Shown one piece after another: positions 39,870 to 50,561 of a DNA stretch of 64,000 nt. Position 1 is the first letter of the stretch. Every line of letters begins with the position of its first letter. The notes below the pieces were generated by a model. It saw nothing but the letters and a program-made list of their open reading frames with translations, was not told the origin of the DNA and did not search any database. The stretch is taken from positions 895,285-959,284 of the forward strand of contig CAJNDS010000302.1 in NCBI GenBank assembly GCA_905221605.1. The letters are read 5' to 3'. The translations under genes were made by a program, and so were the position numbers. Source of the DNA: Symbiodinium natans (lineage: Eukaryota > Sar > Dinophyceae > Suessiales > Symbiodiniaceae).

Positions 39870-42820
39870 ACCCACAGGCACTCCAGCCAAGCTGCTGGGC
39901 GATCGCACCTTGACCGGCGTGATCCTTGACAGCCTTGAGAAGCTTCACGTACCTCAGATCTGCCCAGAGAGTGCCAAGAGATGTCATTCATCATGGGGGT
40001 TTCCGAACATAAAGGAAGTGATACAAATAACCATATGGCTCATCAAGACTGCTCCCCGTCTCCACACCCTGAGCCCAGCGCTTTGGCATTTGACCCTCCC
40101 CTACCAGCCGCTCCTGCACAGGCACACGCTGGCAAAGCGCGCTGGGATTTGCACAACATGCCAAACAGGCTCCTTGACGAGGGCCAGGAAGGCATCAAAT
40201 GTTAGCTCGCCCTGGGCCTGCTCAGAAACAGCAACGGTTCTCATTGTTGGTGGAAGTGGACGCATCTGGAAGCATGCTTGCGCAGGGCACAGGGAAAGCC
40301 ACGTTTGCGCAGCGTTCCTACTGTACATTCCGTGCCGCGTCGGAGACTAGAAACTACCTTCGTCGATCGTCCCCATCCTGCGGCTAGGAGCCATCCTGGG
40401 CTTTGCAGACAAGTAGCATTGGCACCCTTCCCGTCAGCCCCAACCCCTGCTGAGACACCCCCGTGCTCGAACCCCCGGGCTTCTTGGGAATCCTCCGACA
40501 GCATATCGCCTGGAGGCGACGCATGACTTTGGCTTGCCTTTTCCTGCGATGCGCATGCGACCACCCCAGGTTGGGCCCCTCTGCCGAGGCGCCGGATGGC
40601 AAGCGTCTCCATTTACGGATACTTCGCCGCGGGTTTTAGTCCCGGGACCCTCCGCGCGCTTCTCTGAGGGTGGGCACTCCAGGCTCCAGGCCTGGGAAAG
40701 AAGGCACGAAAGTGAAGGAGCAGAGTTGACTATGAAATCTAACAGCCCCACACCGAAGAGAAAACAGGTTTCATGCCTTGGGCTTTGCCGCCAAGCGCTT
40801 CTTCTTGAAACACTCGCGGTGGAACCTGTCGCGAAGCATCACTGACTTTTGGCAGTTTGTTGGGAGTTCAGGCTCAGATGTGTGCCGCCGGCGATTTCCT
40901 GGCCATGCCCGGCGTGGACATGTTCGCTGATAGACTTTGTTGAGCAAGGCTGTTGCCACGCACGGAGGATTTTTGCGAATGTCACGATGCTTCCATGGCT
41001 CAGATAGCCTTCTCCAGTAGGGACTACAAACCGGCCACTTGGCACCCACCTATCGCATCGCATTATGACACATTGTAGGTAGGAAACTTGTTCAGATCCG
41101 GCTGACTTACGCACGGGCACAGATCTTTGGCAGACCATCGTGCAGTACATAGGAGCAGGCTTGTGATGGACCTTGTGGTCAAGGCACAGAACACGTTTAG
41201 TCACTGGAGCCGAATCCCCATTGGTGCGGAAGGGGAAGAAGGATGTCAGCAAACCCCAACGCGGAGAAAGAATACCATCCAACTCGAAACAAGAAAGCTG
41301 TAGCAAAGATCGGCCTTTGAATTTGTCCTGCCTCTACAGAGACTTAACTCCTACCCAACGAACCAATAAGGGCATGCAGTCTGCAAAGTCATGCCGAGTG
41401 AGCTCAAACACCGTTCGACGACATTGCCGTGGCCTGTCCAGATGTGTGGCGCTACGGAGTTTGCTGTGGATGACTCTTCGGGAATGCAGCTGTGTTTTCT
41501 GCGTAGTTTCAATCAGTGAGCCTATATATGTTGAAGAAGGAAATTTAGAACGTGAAAGCTCGGTTCACCGTTTCAAGCAATTGGCTCCGTGACTGTTACC
41601 TCGAAGTTCGTCAGAGCAGAACCTCGGATATGCAGGGGCAGTCAAGGTTGGGATGGCTGGGAAACACTGGGTACCTAGATGGAGCTAGTCAAAGCTTCGT
41701 TGGGCTGACCATACACAGGTGATGCGTCGAGGCGTCACTTGGTGACCTGACCTTACAACTCACTTTAGGCTTTCAAATCAGAACGAATATGAGTGAATCA
41801 CACTGAATAGAGCAGAACAGACGGCTAGACCAGGGCCAGCGAAAAATGGGGCCACCAAACTACGGGCCCCCTAAGGCACTGAGAGCCTCAGGACCGATGG
41901 CTGCGAGGTGGCCGCGCACGGGAGGCAGTGGGCCTGTGGAACGCAGGCCGACGAGGAGACTTTAAGTCGAGAAAGGGAAATCTGGAGCTTTGAGTGTCCT
42001 TGCTTTAACATTAGTTTTATTGGCGGTTTGACGGTGACTGAGTCCAGATTTGAAGCCAACAGGGCCATTTTGGCGCAGTGGGGGGTTGGTGATGGCATTG
42101 TGTGGGCTTGCGCGCGCGGACACTGCGAGACTGCGTCACACCGGGATGTCGACTGTGAGGGCATTCGTGCCTTTTCACGGAGATCCGCAAGCTGCTGTAA
42201 CTCAGACGCCGCCCAGTCTGCACGAGCTCCTGTCAAGCTGCGCACTTGATCATTGCGGAACGGGGCACGACCTATGCTAACCGATACCTTCCTTTTCGGA
42301 CGAGGTGAAGTGGGATCTGCATCCGTCACTCGCAGACAAAAGGACCTAACGATCTGCCAGACCTACAGCAGATCAGTAGGCACTGCTCTCTGATCTGAAC
42401 TTTGCCTACGAGACCGGCAGGCGAGCGCGATGACTCTGACGACCGGTAGCATGCGCAGAGATGGTCCCACGCAGTGCTTCTGAGTGCTGCAGAAAGTGAT
42501 TCAAAGTGCTGCAACCCCGAATCCTGTCCGCCAGTCAGCGGTGTCCACCAAGCGACAGGTACCGTTGGGATCGTGTCGGAAAGAGGTCCAGGTGTTGAAA
42601 ACAACACCATTTACCCCCCAACCTCAGCTCATAAATGCCGGCGAAAACCACTTGATGACATGGAGAATGTGGAGTTGACTGAGCACATTTTGAGCCCTGA
42701 TCACCGAAGCTCTTGTCTGTGGCTTCAGGTTTCTCACTATCTTCTCCACTGGCAATGCCAGACTTGACGGCATTGCATGATCCAAGGCAAGACACATCGC
42801 CCGGGTCAGCAGAGGATTCA
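39870..42820. other. Region without a recognised gene
   Basis: Several mid-length open frames occur on both strands (e.g. about 40839-41306 and 41871-42329 on the minus strand) but none shows a domain or a phase-consistent exon chain that I could settle. Exons of unknown genes are likely to be present. Confidence 0.4.
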
Positions 42821-42827
42821 AAAGCAG

Positions 42828-43215
42828 GATTCGGAAACAGGAAACACCTGATTCGGGAAACTGGAAACTGCAGATTCGGGAAACTGGAAACCACGGAGTC
42901 GGGAAGCTCGAAACCGCGGATCCGGAAAGCTGGAAAGCGCAGATTAGGAAAACCGCGAATTCGGAAATCGCAAAGTTTTCAGAAAGCTGAACGATATCAT
43001 CCCTCCCCAAACCCCCCCAACCCCCACCCCCACCCCCACCCCACCCATCCTTTCCTGAGTCGGGCAGTTTCCTGAATCGCGTGATTTCCTCAATCGCGTA
43101 AAGCTGTTCCGGAATCGCTTGGTTTCCTGAATCGCGGTTTCCGGCATCACATAAAGCCAGTTTCCTGAATGCTGGAGTTCCTGAATTCTGGTTTCCTCAA
43201 TCGCTTCCAATTTCT
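42828..43215. repeat. Inverted pair of 22-bp minisatellites around a C-rich tract
   Basis: Left arm 42828-42985 repeats ATTCGGGAAACTGGAAAC-like units. Right arm 43058-43215 repeats the complement (TTTCCTGAATCGCG-like). Between them is CCCCCAACCCCCACCCCCA-type sequence at about 43002-43045. Confidence 0.8.
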
Positions 43216-43447
43216 GCACTGCGTCCAGTTTCCAAAGAGCGCGTCGTTCCATCGCAAGTCAGCGGCATAGGACATAGGACGCACAGCCGCATCCACAAAA
43301 AAAGGCAACCGCCAGCAGATCCCAACAAATGCTGAAAGGGCTAGCAATCGAGGAAGACCGGAACGTGGACAATGAGCCAGCTCGCCATCCAAGCAACTGC
43401 GTCCCGATGCGAATCCTTCGAGTGGAGAGCGCTCCATGCAAGGCGAT

Positions 43448-43565
43448 TCAGGGCTTAGGGTTTAAGGTTTAGGGTTTAGGGTTTAGGGTTTAGGGTTTAG
43501 GGTTTAGGGTGTGTGAGGGCGCGCGCTCGGGTGTGAAACACCCCGGGCCGCGCGCTCGCGTTGCC
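43448..43565. repeat. TTTAGGG array followed by a GC hairpin
   Basis: About eight telomere units at 43448-43510. Then GCGCGCGCTCGGGTGT and ACACCCCGGGCCGCGCGC can pair with a GAA loop (about 43517-43560). Confidence 0.75.
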
Positions 43566-43671
43566 CGTCAACCCACCCCGGCCACCCAAACTATACTCTA
43601 TTAGGGTTTAGGGTTTATGGAATTTATTTTCTTGTGCCCTGATGCTTGCTTTGATGTTTTTAAAGTTGCGC

Positions 43672-44320
43672 TGTTAGGGTTTAAGCTGGGGTTGGGGGTA
43701 GCCTCGGCCCTTTTCGGGCCTTCGGCGTGTCAGGGCCCGTAGAGGCCCTTATTTTTTTGAAGGTCAGGGAAACCCTTTGTGCCTGCTCCTGGATTCCCCT
43801 TTTAAGGGCTTCAAGCCTTTTGGTGGCTCTTGGGGCCTTTTGGGGGCTTCCTGGGGGCTTTCCTGGCCCTTGGGGTAAAATGAAGGGGTGCCCAAAACCA
43901 TCGATTTCAGTACAAAAAAATCGCATTTTTCATTGCGGGTACGGGCATCCTGGGGTCCCCCTTCTTTTAGGGGGCCTTTTGAAGTCTTTTGAAGCCTTTT
44001 GGTGGCTCTTGGGGTCTCTCGGGGCCCTGTTCGGACCTTCGGCGTGTCAGGGGGCCGTAGAGGCTTTATTCATTTGAAGGTCAGGGAACCTTTTAGTTGT
44101 TTTTCGCCAATGAGTATTTCAATCGCTAGGGTTTAAGCTGGGGCTCGGGGTAGCCTCGGCCCTTTTCGGGCCTTCGGCACGTGAGGGCCCGTAGAGGCCC
44201 TTATTTGCTTGAAGGCCTTCGCAGGGTTTTGCGGTGTTAGGGTTTAAGCTGGGGTTCGAGGTAGCCTCGGTCCTTTTCGGGCCTTCGGCACGTCAGGGCC
44301 GTAGAGGCCTTTGCTGATTT
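43672..44320 (+). repeat. Four copies of a roughly 100-bp dispersed repeat
   Basis: Units beginning TTAGGGTTTAAGCTGGGG and containing CCTTTTCGGGCCTTCGGC and GTAGAGGCC occur at about 43674, 44005 (partial), 44128 and 44238. A GGCCCTTGG-rich stretch follows at 44345-44470. No gene is called. Confidence 0.8.
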
Positions 44321-44727
44321 GGGGTTTCCTGAATCTAGCCCTGAATTCGGGGGCCGCTGCCTCAGGGGCCCTTGGCCCGGGGGCCCTTGGGGGGGTTGGG
44401 GGGGCCCTTGGCCGGAGGCCCTTGGCCTTGGCCCGGGACGCGCCCTTGGCCCCGGAGCCCTTGGCCCCGGGGGCCAAGGAGGGCGGGCTCGAAAATCCGT
44501 CAAAAGTGAGCAACCAGCCTGCCTAGTCCAGGAATCCAGCCACCAGGGCTAGGGGGCCTTCGGGGGGGGGGCCCAGCAAACCCTGAACCCAAAACCCTGA
44601 AGAAACCTGCAAGGGAAAGGGTTACGATTTGGGGTTATACTTTAGCTACGCTGAAGGTGGTCTGGGTGCCGGCCATCCCTTCGCCGAGTACTGACGTTGT
44701 CGTGAAATTGGGCCGATGTCCGTTGGC

Positions 44728-44848
44728 CTGTCCAGGACAGACGGTGAGGCTTAACCCTCACCTTTCCGTTTCTCTTTTCGCTTGGGCGCTCGGGCTGTAA
44801 GGCCCTCGGCCGAGCGTTCGGGGTCTGTCGCTCGACGGAAGCGACCCC
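44728..44848. other. Four consecutive inverted repeats (possible structured RNA)
   Basis: CTGTCC/GGACAG (44728-44740), GGTGAGG/CCCTCACC (44743-44762), CGCTCGG/CCGAGCG (44787-44816) and GGGGTC/GACCCC with inner GTCG/CGAC (44820-44848). This density of perfect stems in 120 bp is notable. No known ncRNA was recognised. Confidence 0.4.
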
Positions 44849-45227
44849 TCACTTAGTTTAGGGTTTAGGGTTTAGGAAAGTGCGTTGAGTCGGGTGGATT
44901 TAGGGTGTAGGGGGGAGGGGGGAGGGGGGTAGGGCTTCATCTTCTGAGCAACGCCGAAGCCACGGCCGCATCATAATGTGGCAAGGGTCTCAGACGAGCT
45001 CGGCCCGTCGAAAGCATCGCGGAGAGCTTGTCCTGCATAGCGCGGATCACAGCAGGATACACATCAACAAGCAGAGGGCATCAGATGCAGTCCACATGCT
45101 GAGACACTCACACAGATCTCAGAGCACTGTAGCTAAACCCCATGTCCAGCACAACACCCGGAGGGACCGGCGTTGCTTCACCGAAAAGAGACAAGGCCTG
45201 CGCACGCATTGCATGTTGTCACGGTGT

Positions 45228-45352
45228 TAAGGGTTTTAGGGTTTAGGGTTTCGGGTTTTGGGTTTTGGGTTTTGGGTTTTGGGTTTTGGGTTTTGGGTTT
45301 TGGGTTTTGGGTTTTGGGTTTTGGGTTTTGGGTTTTGGGTTTTGGGTTTTAG
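45228..45352 (+). repeat. Array of TTTTGGG variant
   Basis: A few TTTAGGG units, then about 14 identical TTTTGGG units. A family I5-like partial element follows at about 45405-45497. Nothing else is recognised up to 46600. Confidence 0.9.
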
Positions 45353-46602
45353 GAACTGCGATTGGGCAATTGCTGGATGTTCAGTCGGCCAGCCGACTTA
45401 CATGGGATACATGGGAGCTTCTGAAAGTAGGGGTACTTTATTGGGGTCCTTATTAGAAAGGAATCCGGGACTATATTCGGGGCGCCCTTAATTTTGTAAA
45501 CCCCCGTCGGCTGGATTTCCCCGGTCGCGAAAAGAGGACAAAAAGTCGCGGCGAGCCAAGAGTGTCCCAAAACCACCTGCCTCGCCGTCATCATTGCACT
45601 CTAACAGCATGCTCTCATCCTCCACGTCTTCCTCTTTCACACTGATGCCCGCCATGGGTGTCCAGAACGCAGGTCCCAGCTTTCACACGTTTCGACTGAT
45701 TCTCTTCCGTAAAGGCACAAGAGCCTCTATTGGGCGTTTTTAGGTTTGTGGTTGGTCGCCCAAACCCCACAACAGGCTGCAGCTGGCTAAAACCTTGCTT
45801 GGGGTTGCTAAGATCTTGCAACCCTAGTTGCAAATACCCATGAATGTACCCCAGTCAAAGCACAAAATGATCATGGGGCACTGGGCCGTCACTGTCCCAC
45901 TTGGGCCAAGGTTGAACGCTGCGTGCCCAGCGTTGAGAGCTTAGCTCAGGGTTCAAGATGAGGGCAGGAGCCATCAAGACTATCTTTTCCCGGTTTTTCT
46001 CAACGCGTAAGTCGCGGAAAGCGCGACCGTCAGCATCGACATTGCCTCCAGGTTTCCCGGCTCATAAGATGCACTTGCGAGGAGACATCTGCTTCACAGA
46101 TAGGTCTGCAGTCGCCCCCACGATGCATCCAAGAGAACAAAGCGCATACTTTTTGCTGTCGGGTGCCTCCTGAACCTCTAAAGCTGCTTCGAGGTACTTT
46201 GTTGGGGAAAAAGTTTACCAGCAGATTGGTCCTGGGAAACAACCAACACACGACCGTAGAACGACAGCTCGCATTATGGGCTTGCACTTGAATGCCGGAT
46301 TGCAGGTGCAAGGTATCGACAAGATGCGCAGGCGTGAACTCAGCTCGGCAGGGTTCATAGTCAGAGCACGAGTTGTCGGTCGAGTCGTCCGAGGTCCTGG
46401 GGAGGGCCTTCAGGCGGGAAGAGGGTCTCGGGGCCTTGCCCCGTGTCCTTCACAAAAGTGCCGGCGACCAATCTGGGTGCGATGCTGAGCCGGGTCGCTA
46501 TCTCTGCTGAGGCAAAGCCTGATGTGCCGCATACAGGATCCCAGGATGCCAAACCAGGTCCTGAGAGTAGGCTGGCACGTGGGGGGAGCGGATGGGAGCG
46601 GG

Positions 46603-48871
46603 TTAGAGGAGTTCATATGTGTTCATGCAAGGCTCTTGCTCCCAGCGCCTTTCCCAACATTCTTCAGATGACCATGGAAGCTTCAGCGCCGCGCTGGACA
46701 GTTGTGCTTCCGCCGCGCCGAGGCCGCCGGGCGCGACCGCACGCTGGACTTCAGCCGGTGCTGGGCTGCAGGTGTGCCTTGCAGGCACCGCGGCCGCAGC
46801 CGGCCGCTTCGTGTGTTTCTCGGTCGTGGAAGAGCCCAGATTGGACATCTCCGCGGCCTGTTTTGCCATACGATAGGGCTCCACGATCGAGCGAAGCTCT
46901 TCGGGAAGGCCCGCCCCGATGAAGCGCTGGATGCCTGCTGGGTTCTTGGCGCAAGCTTCCCGAAAGCGCCTGAAGAGCTCCTTCTCCAACAGCCGAACTC
47001 TCCAGCTCTTGGCCGGGTTTGGGGGGTGCTGCCTTCCGACGTAGGCATCCAGAAGGTCCTTGGCCCGGCTCACCATCAGCGCCTCTTCCTCGCAACTGAA
47101 TCTGAGCCGCCTGAGCTGCTGCAGGGCAGCCACGATACCTCAGAGCAGCGGACTCTCTCCCTCTAAGTGTCCTCTATCACCCCCATCACAGCTTTACCTT
47201 GCTGCAGGTCGCGCCTGGCTGGTCTAGGCTCTCGAGCGCCGCCGAAAGGTCATCCAGCGAAGAACGCCAGTCTTCTGGGAGAGAAACCGGCACGGATGAA
47301 CCCGAAGCCTCCACCGCCTCCAGCAAGCTGCAACCTACTCCACTTCGTCCTCCTGTTCCCGACGCCTCCTTCACGGGCCCCACTAACGCCTGTGGATATG
47401 GGTAGCTGGGAGCCCAGGGGGGAGCATGTGCAGCTCGCGCAGCAGGCTTCTTGCTTGGCAGGTGGAGGAACTGCGAGGAGGTGTCCAAGTAGGGATAGCC
47501 ATCAATGCCCCAACCATGGAGCCATCGTTTCACTGAGCTCGGGCTTTGTTCCCGTCGTTCCCGGCAAGCCTGGAACAAGGATCGTCAATTCAAAGACATG
47601 CTGGCATGACACTGGCATGACACTTCCCTGATGGGGCCTGCTCCACTTCATCCAGGGACGGCGGCGGCACATCGAGCGCATGCTTGCGCGGAGCGTGCAT
47701 TCCACGCAGAAGGGGGCCACAACGTAACGTGCTGCCACTATCCAAGTGCCAAAAAAACAATGGTAAGCCTGTCAGCCCTTCATTGATGGGATGTTCATGA
47801 AGCATCGAGCAGCTCAGGACGTGGGTTTTGTCTGATTGCTGGCAGCCGCACGTGCAACCACAACTCAAAGTGTCGTTGCGGATGTCTTTCTGGACCCGGT
47901 GGGCGATTCTCGAAATTGTGGTCCTTTTGGGCCATCTTATATGCCAAGGCTCCTAGGAACCCCAAGAAGAGACCATGAACTAGAGAAACCCCCATGTCAT
48001 GTCGTGCACTGCACCAAGATTCTGTTTCTCCCCGCAGCGATATGGTCCCATCTCACACATATGGGAGGTTCCCGACATGCGGGTTGTATTTAAAGGGTGT
48101 TCCTCTACGAAGGAGTCAAGATCCGTCTTGGTCTTATGTACGGGGTACCCCTATTTTGGGAAATGCCCATATCATGCCATATATGAATGACTCGCTATGC
48201 CTTGCTGGCCCAAGCACTGGCGGCGGGAAACGGCGTCTCCTGGCGTCGCGCTCTGTCGCACAAGGGACGGCAGCAGCAATCACCCTAAACCCTATAAACC
48301 TTCAACCCTAAACCCCATAAACCCTACATCCTAAATCCTAAACCCTACACCCTATAAACCTTAACCCTAAACCCCACCCCCCCAACCACCCCGACCTTGG
48401 AGAAGACCACCTTGCGGCGCTGGTCCGAGAGGTAGCCCTTCACAGCTCCGATGTAGATCTGGCGGCAGTCGCGTTTTTTTGCCAGCATGCCAATCGGGGT
48501 AGTTCTCTAAATTAGGGGCTCTTTTTGGGTCCCCTACAAAGACTACAGCACCCTTAAAAAAAGGACCCAAAAAAGGGAACCCAATTTAAAGAACCACCCA
48601 TCTGGCTAGCGCCACATTTCAACGGTTCTGGGCGCACCAGGTGAGCCAGCAGGCACAGCGTCTCGTCTTCCGAGCAGTCATCCTGTCTCGAAGGAGGCAG
48701 GTAATCTCAACAAAAAGGAACTGCGACATCTTGGGATTTTCCCCCTTATACTGAGAGTCCATAATAGGGATTATTATAGGGGGTAATATAATCCCAATTA
48801 AGGACTGTTAGTATCAGGGGGGAACATCCCAAGCGACATCAAAGGCGATGCATGGGAAACAGCTTGACATC
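46603..48871 (-). CDS. Gene J: multi-exon, Cys-rich protein of unknown function
   Basis: Minus-strand exons: about 48826-48871, 48611-48682, 48396-48458, 48201-48239, then 47769-47889, 47624-47737, 47509-47569, 47390-47470, 47198-47327 and 46603-47118 (TGA at 46603). From 47889 to the stop every junction keeps phase. Donors are GT (47623, 47197) and GC (47768, 47508, 47389). Third codon positions are almost all G/C. The protein is about 400 residues from the first exon found. It has a Cys cluster (CGCTCGCQQ) and a 170-residue C-terminal part that is helical and basic (RVRLLEKELFRRFREACAK). The intron after 48396 contains a telomere-like array, and two others contain inverted-repeat elements. 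Upstream exons probably exist. No family recognised. Confidence 0.65.
48059..48172. mobile_element. Inverted-repeat element, family I5 (diverged)
   Basis: Ends ATATGGGAGGTTCCCGACAT and TTTTGGGAAATGCCCATAT. In a gene J intron. Confidence 0.6.
48290..48395 (-). repeat. CCCTAAA/CCCTATAAA array in a gene J intron
   Basis: Telomere-like units with CCCTATAAA variants. On the minus strand the intron after exon 48396-48458 starts GTCGGG and then reads TTTAGGG. Confidence 0.85.
48496..48600. mobile_element. Inverted-repeat element, family I6
   Basis: Ends GGGTAGTTCTCTAAATTAGG and CCAATTTAAAGAACCACCC, with AAAAAGGGTCC-type inner arms. Located in the gene J intron between 48458 and 48611. Confidence 0.8.
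48730..48833. mobile_element. Inverted-repeat element, family I2
   Basis: Ends CTTGGGATTTTCCCCCTTAT and AGGGGGGAACATCCCAAG. It directly abuts an exon of gene J on the minus strand, where GAT|GTTCCC could be the donor. Confidence 0.9.
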
Positions 48872-49411
48872 CTAACACCTAACAACTTGTCCTGCCATCG
48901 GAAGGCACACTCGTAGGGTGCAAAGTCCTCTCAACCAGCAGACTCTACGCTAATCTCGCTCGGCGCATTGCATCTAAAGAATGCAAACATGCATCATTGA
49001 AAGCAGCATGTTCACACTGTGTTCACACAGCTGCAGCGCTTCCTGCTTGGCTTTTTGTGCCGGCTCAAGCTTCGCGCTTTGATGCTCGAACCTAGGCAGG
49101 GACTTGGCATCTACGACATGCAGACATCCGGGCCATCAGGAACTGCGACAGGGCGTAGAACCACACTAGGGTCCTGACACGTGTCTCGTAAGATTCCGGT
49201 ATGCCACTACTTTGAGCTTCTCCTTGCATGACGTCTCGGTCATGACTGCAAAGGCATGGAGAGCAGAACAGCGCCTGTGTGGCACAAAAATCATGGAAAA
49301 GAGAGGCATGATGCAGGCAACTGCAATGAGGACGTGGCCGTCACCAGGTAGGTGCCGAGTGCAATGAGATCAACTTCCTCATTCTTCGACCGACGCACGG
49401 TATTCTTTTCT

Positions 49412-49520
49412 ACTAGTTGCTTGAGAACCCCCCAAAAAAAATATCAAGAATAATCCTCCTTTTCAGGGCAATATGGGCATTTTCATTTCCTAATTTTTGG
49501 GGGGTTCTTCTGCAACTAGT
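49412..49520. mobile_element. Inverted-repeat element, family I7
   Basis: Ends ACTAGTTGCTTGAGAACC and GGTTCTTCTGCAACTAGT around a CCCCCCAAAAA/TTTTTGGGGGG pair. About 48880-49400 shows no recognised gene. Confidence 0.85.
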
Positions 49521-49589
49521 ACTTTTGGGGTTTCGGTTGTCTTGCTCCCGCGCCTGCCGGACGAGCTCCTGGTGTAAGCACAGGCAAGT

Positions 49590-49750
49590 AATTGGGGTTT
49601 AGGGTTTAGGGCTTAGGGAGGGTTTAGGGTTTAGGATTTGGGGTTTAGGGTTTAGGGTTTAGGGTTTAGGGTTTAAGGTTTAGGGTTTAGGGTTTAAGGC
49701 TTAATTAGGGTTTAGGGCTTAGGGCTTAGGGCTTAGGGTTTAGGGCTTAT
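49590..49750 (+). repeat. TTTAGGG/CTTAGGG array
   Basis: About 20 mixed units immediately 3' of the gene L stop. Confidence 0.9.
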
Positions 49751-49765
49751 GATTAGAAGGCAACT

Positions 49766-50108
49766 CTATCTCGTCTTTGAATCTCTTGAATCTGTGTCCT
49801 CGTTGAACCGGCGCACGTCGCCAGTAGCTGTTGCCGCCACAAGCCCCGCCAAGCTGCGCAGACAAGCGGCATCAATGCAGGAGATGGCACAACCAAGCTT
49901 CTCCAAACAATTCATATGGGGGTTTACGAAATTAGGGGACCCCTAATATAGACCCCAAATAGTAGGATTTCCTTATAAACCCCCCCCTAATTTCGGAAAC
50001 CCCCATATCTGTAAATGTCCGACCTCAACAACCCGTTCCGCTCGAGGACACCTGCACGAAGAGCTACGAAACACCACATCACCTGGTTGCGGGACTGTGC
50101 ATAGGCCT
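49766..50108 (-). CDS. Gene L: two exons around an element-filled intron
   Basis: Minus-strand exons 50024-50108 and 49766-49897 (TAG at 49766-49768) join in phase 0 across a 126-bp intron (49898-50023). The intron begins GTCGGAC and ends GAGAAG; 95 bp of it is one family I5 element. The second exon is open for 43 codons with a Cys pair and an acidic tail. The first exon is open in two frames, so its exact frame is uncertain. Function unknown. Confidence 0.45.
49914..50008. mobile_element. Inverted-repeat element, family I5 (best copy)
   Basis: Ends ATATGGGGGTTTACGAAATT and AATTTCGGAAACCCCCATAT, one mismatch. It makes up three quarters of the gene L intron. Confidence 0.9.
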
Positions 50109-50561
50109 CTCGATGGATACTGGCCAAGTCGTAAGCGACATGGGATCAAGTAGGCCAAGATCCTACAAAGTCAAAACGAAGCTCATGAAGTGGGAAGTCC
50201 AGCTACAGCACGGGGTACCATGGATCATGGGTCATCCAATAAGGAAAGGCCTCCGTCGGTTGCCAGCCGCCTGGAAACGCCGGCTGACACAAGAGTGTGC
50301 TTGAAAAAGTCAGAGAGGGTGGGATGCACACAGGATGCAGTCTTAGCCAGCCATCCTAGCAAAACACATGGGCTTAACCACGTGATGCCACGTAAACGGT
50401 ACTTCCCACAAGCGTTTCAAGTGTGATCTCGGCACGAACTCCATCCTGAAGCTCAAGATTCAAGGGCCAACGGGGTTCAGGATGCTCCAAAACTCCAACA
50501 ACTCCAGCTTACCGGGCAACAAGAGGGACCCAAAGGAAATGATCCACCATCAACAGGCCAG

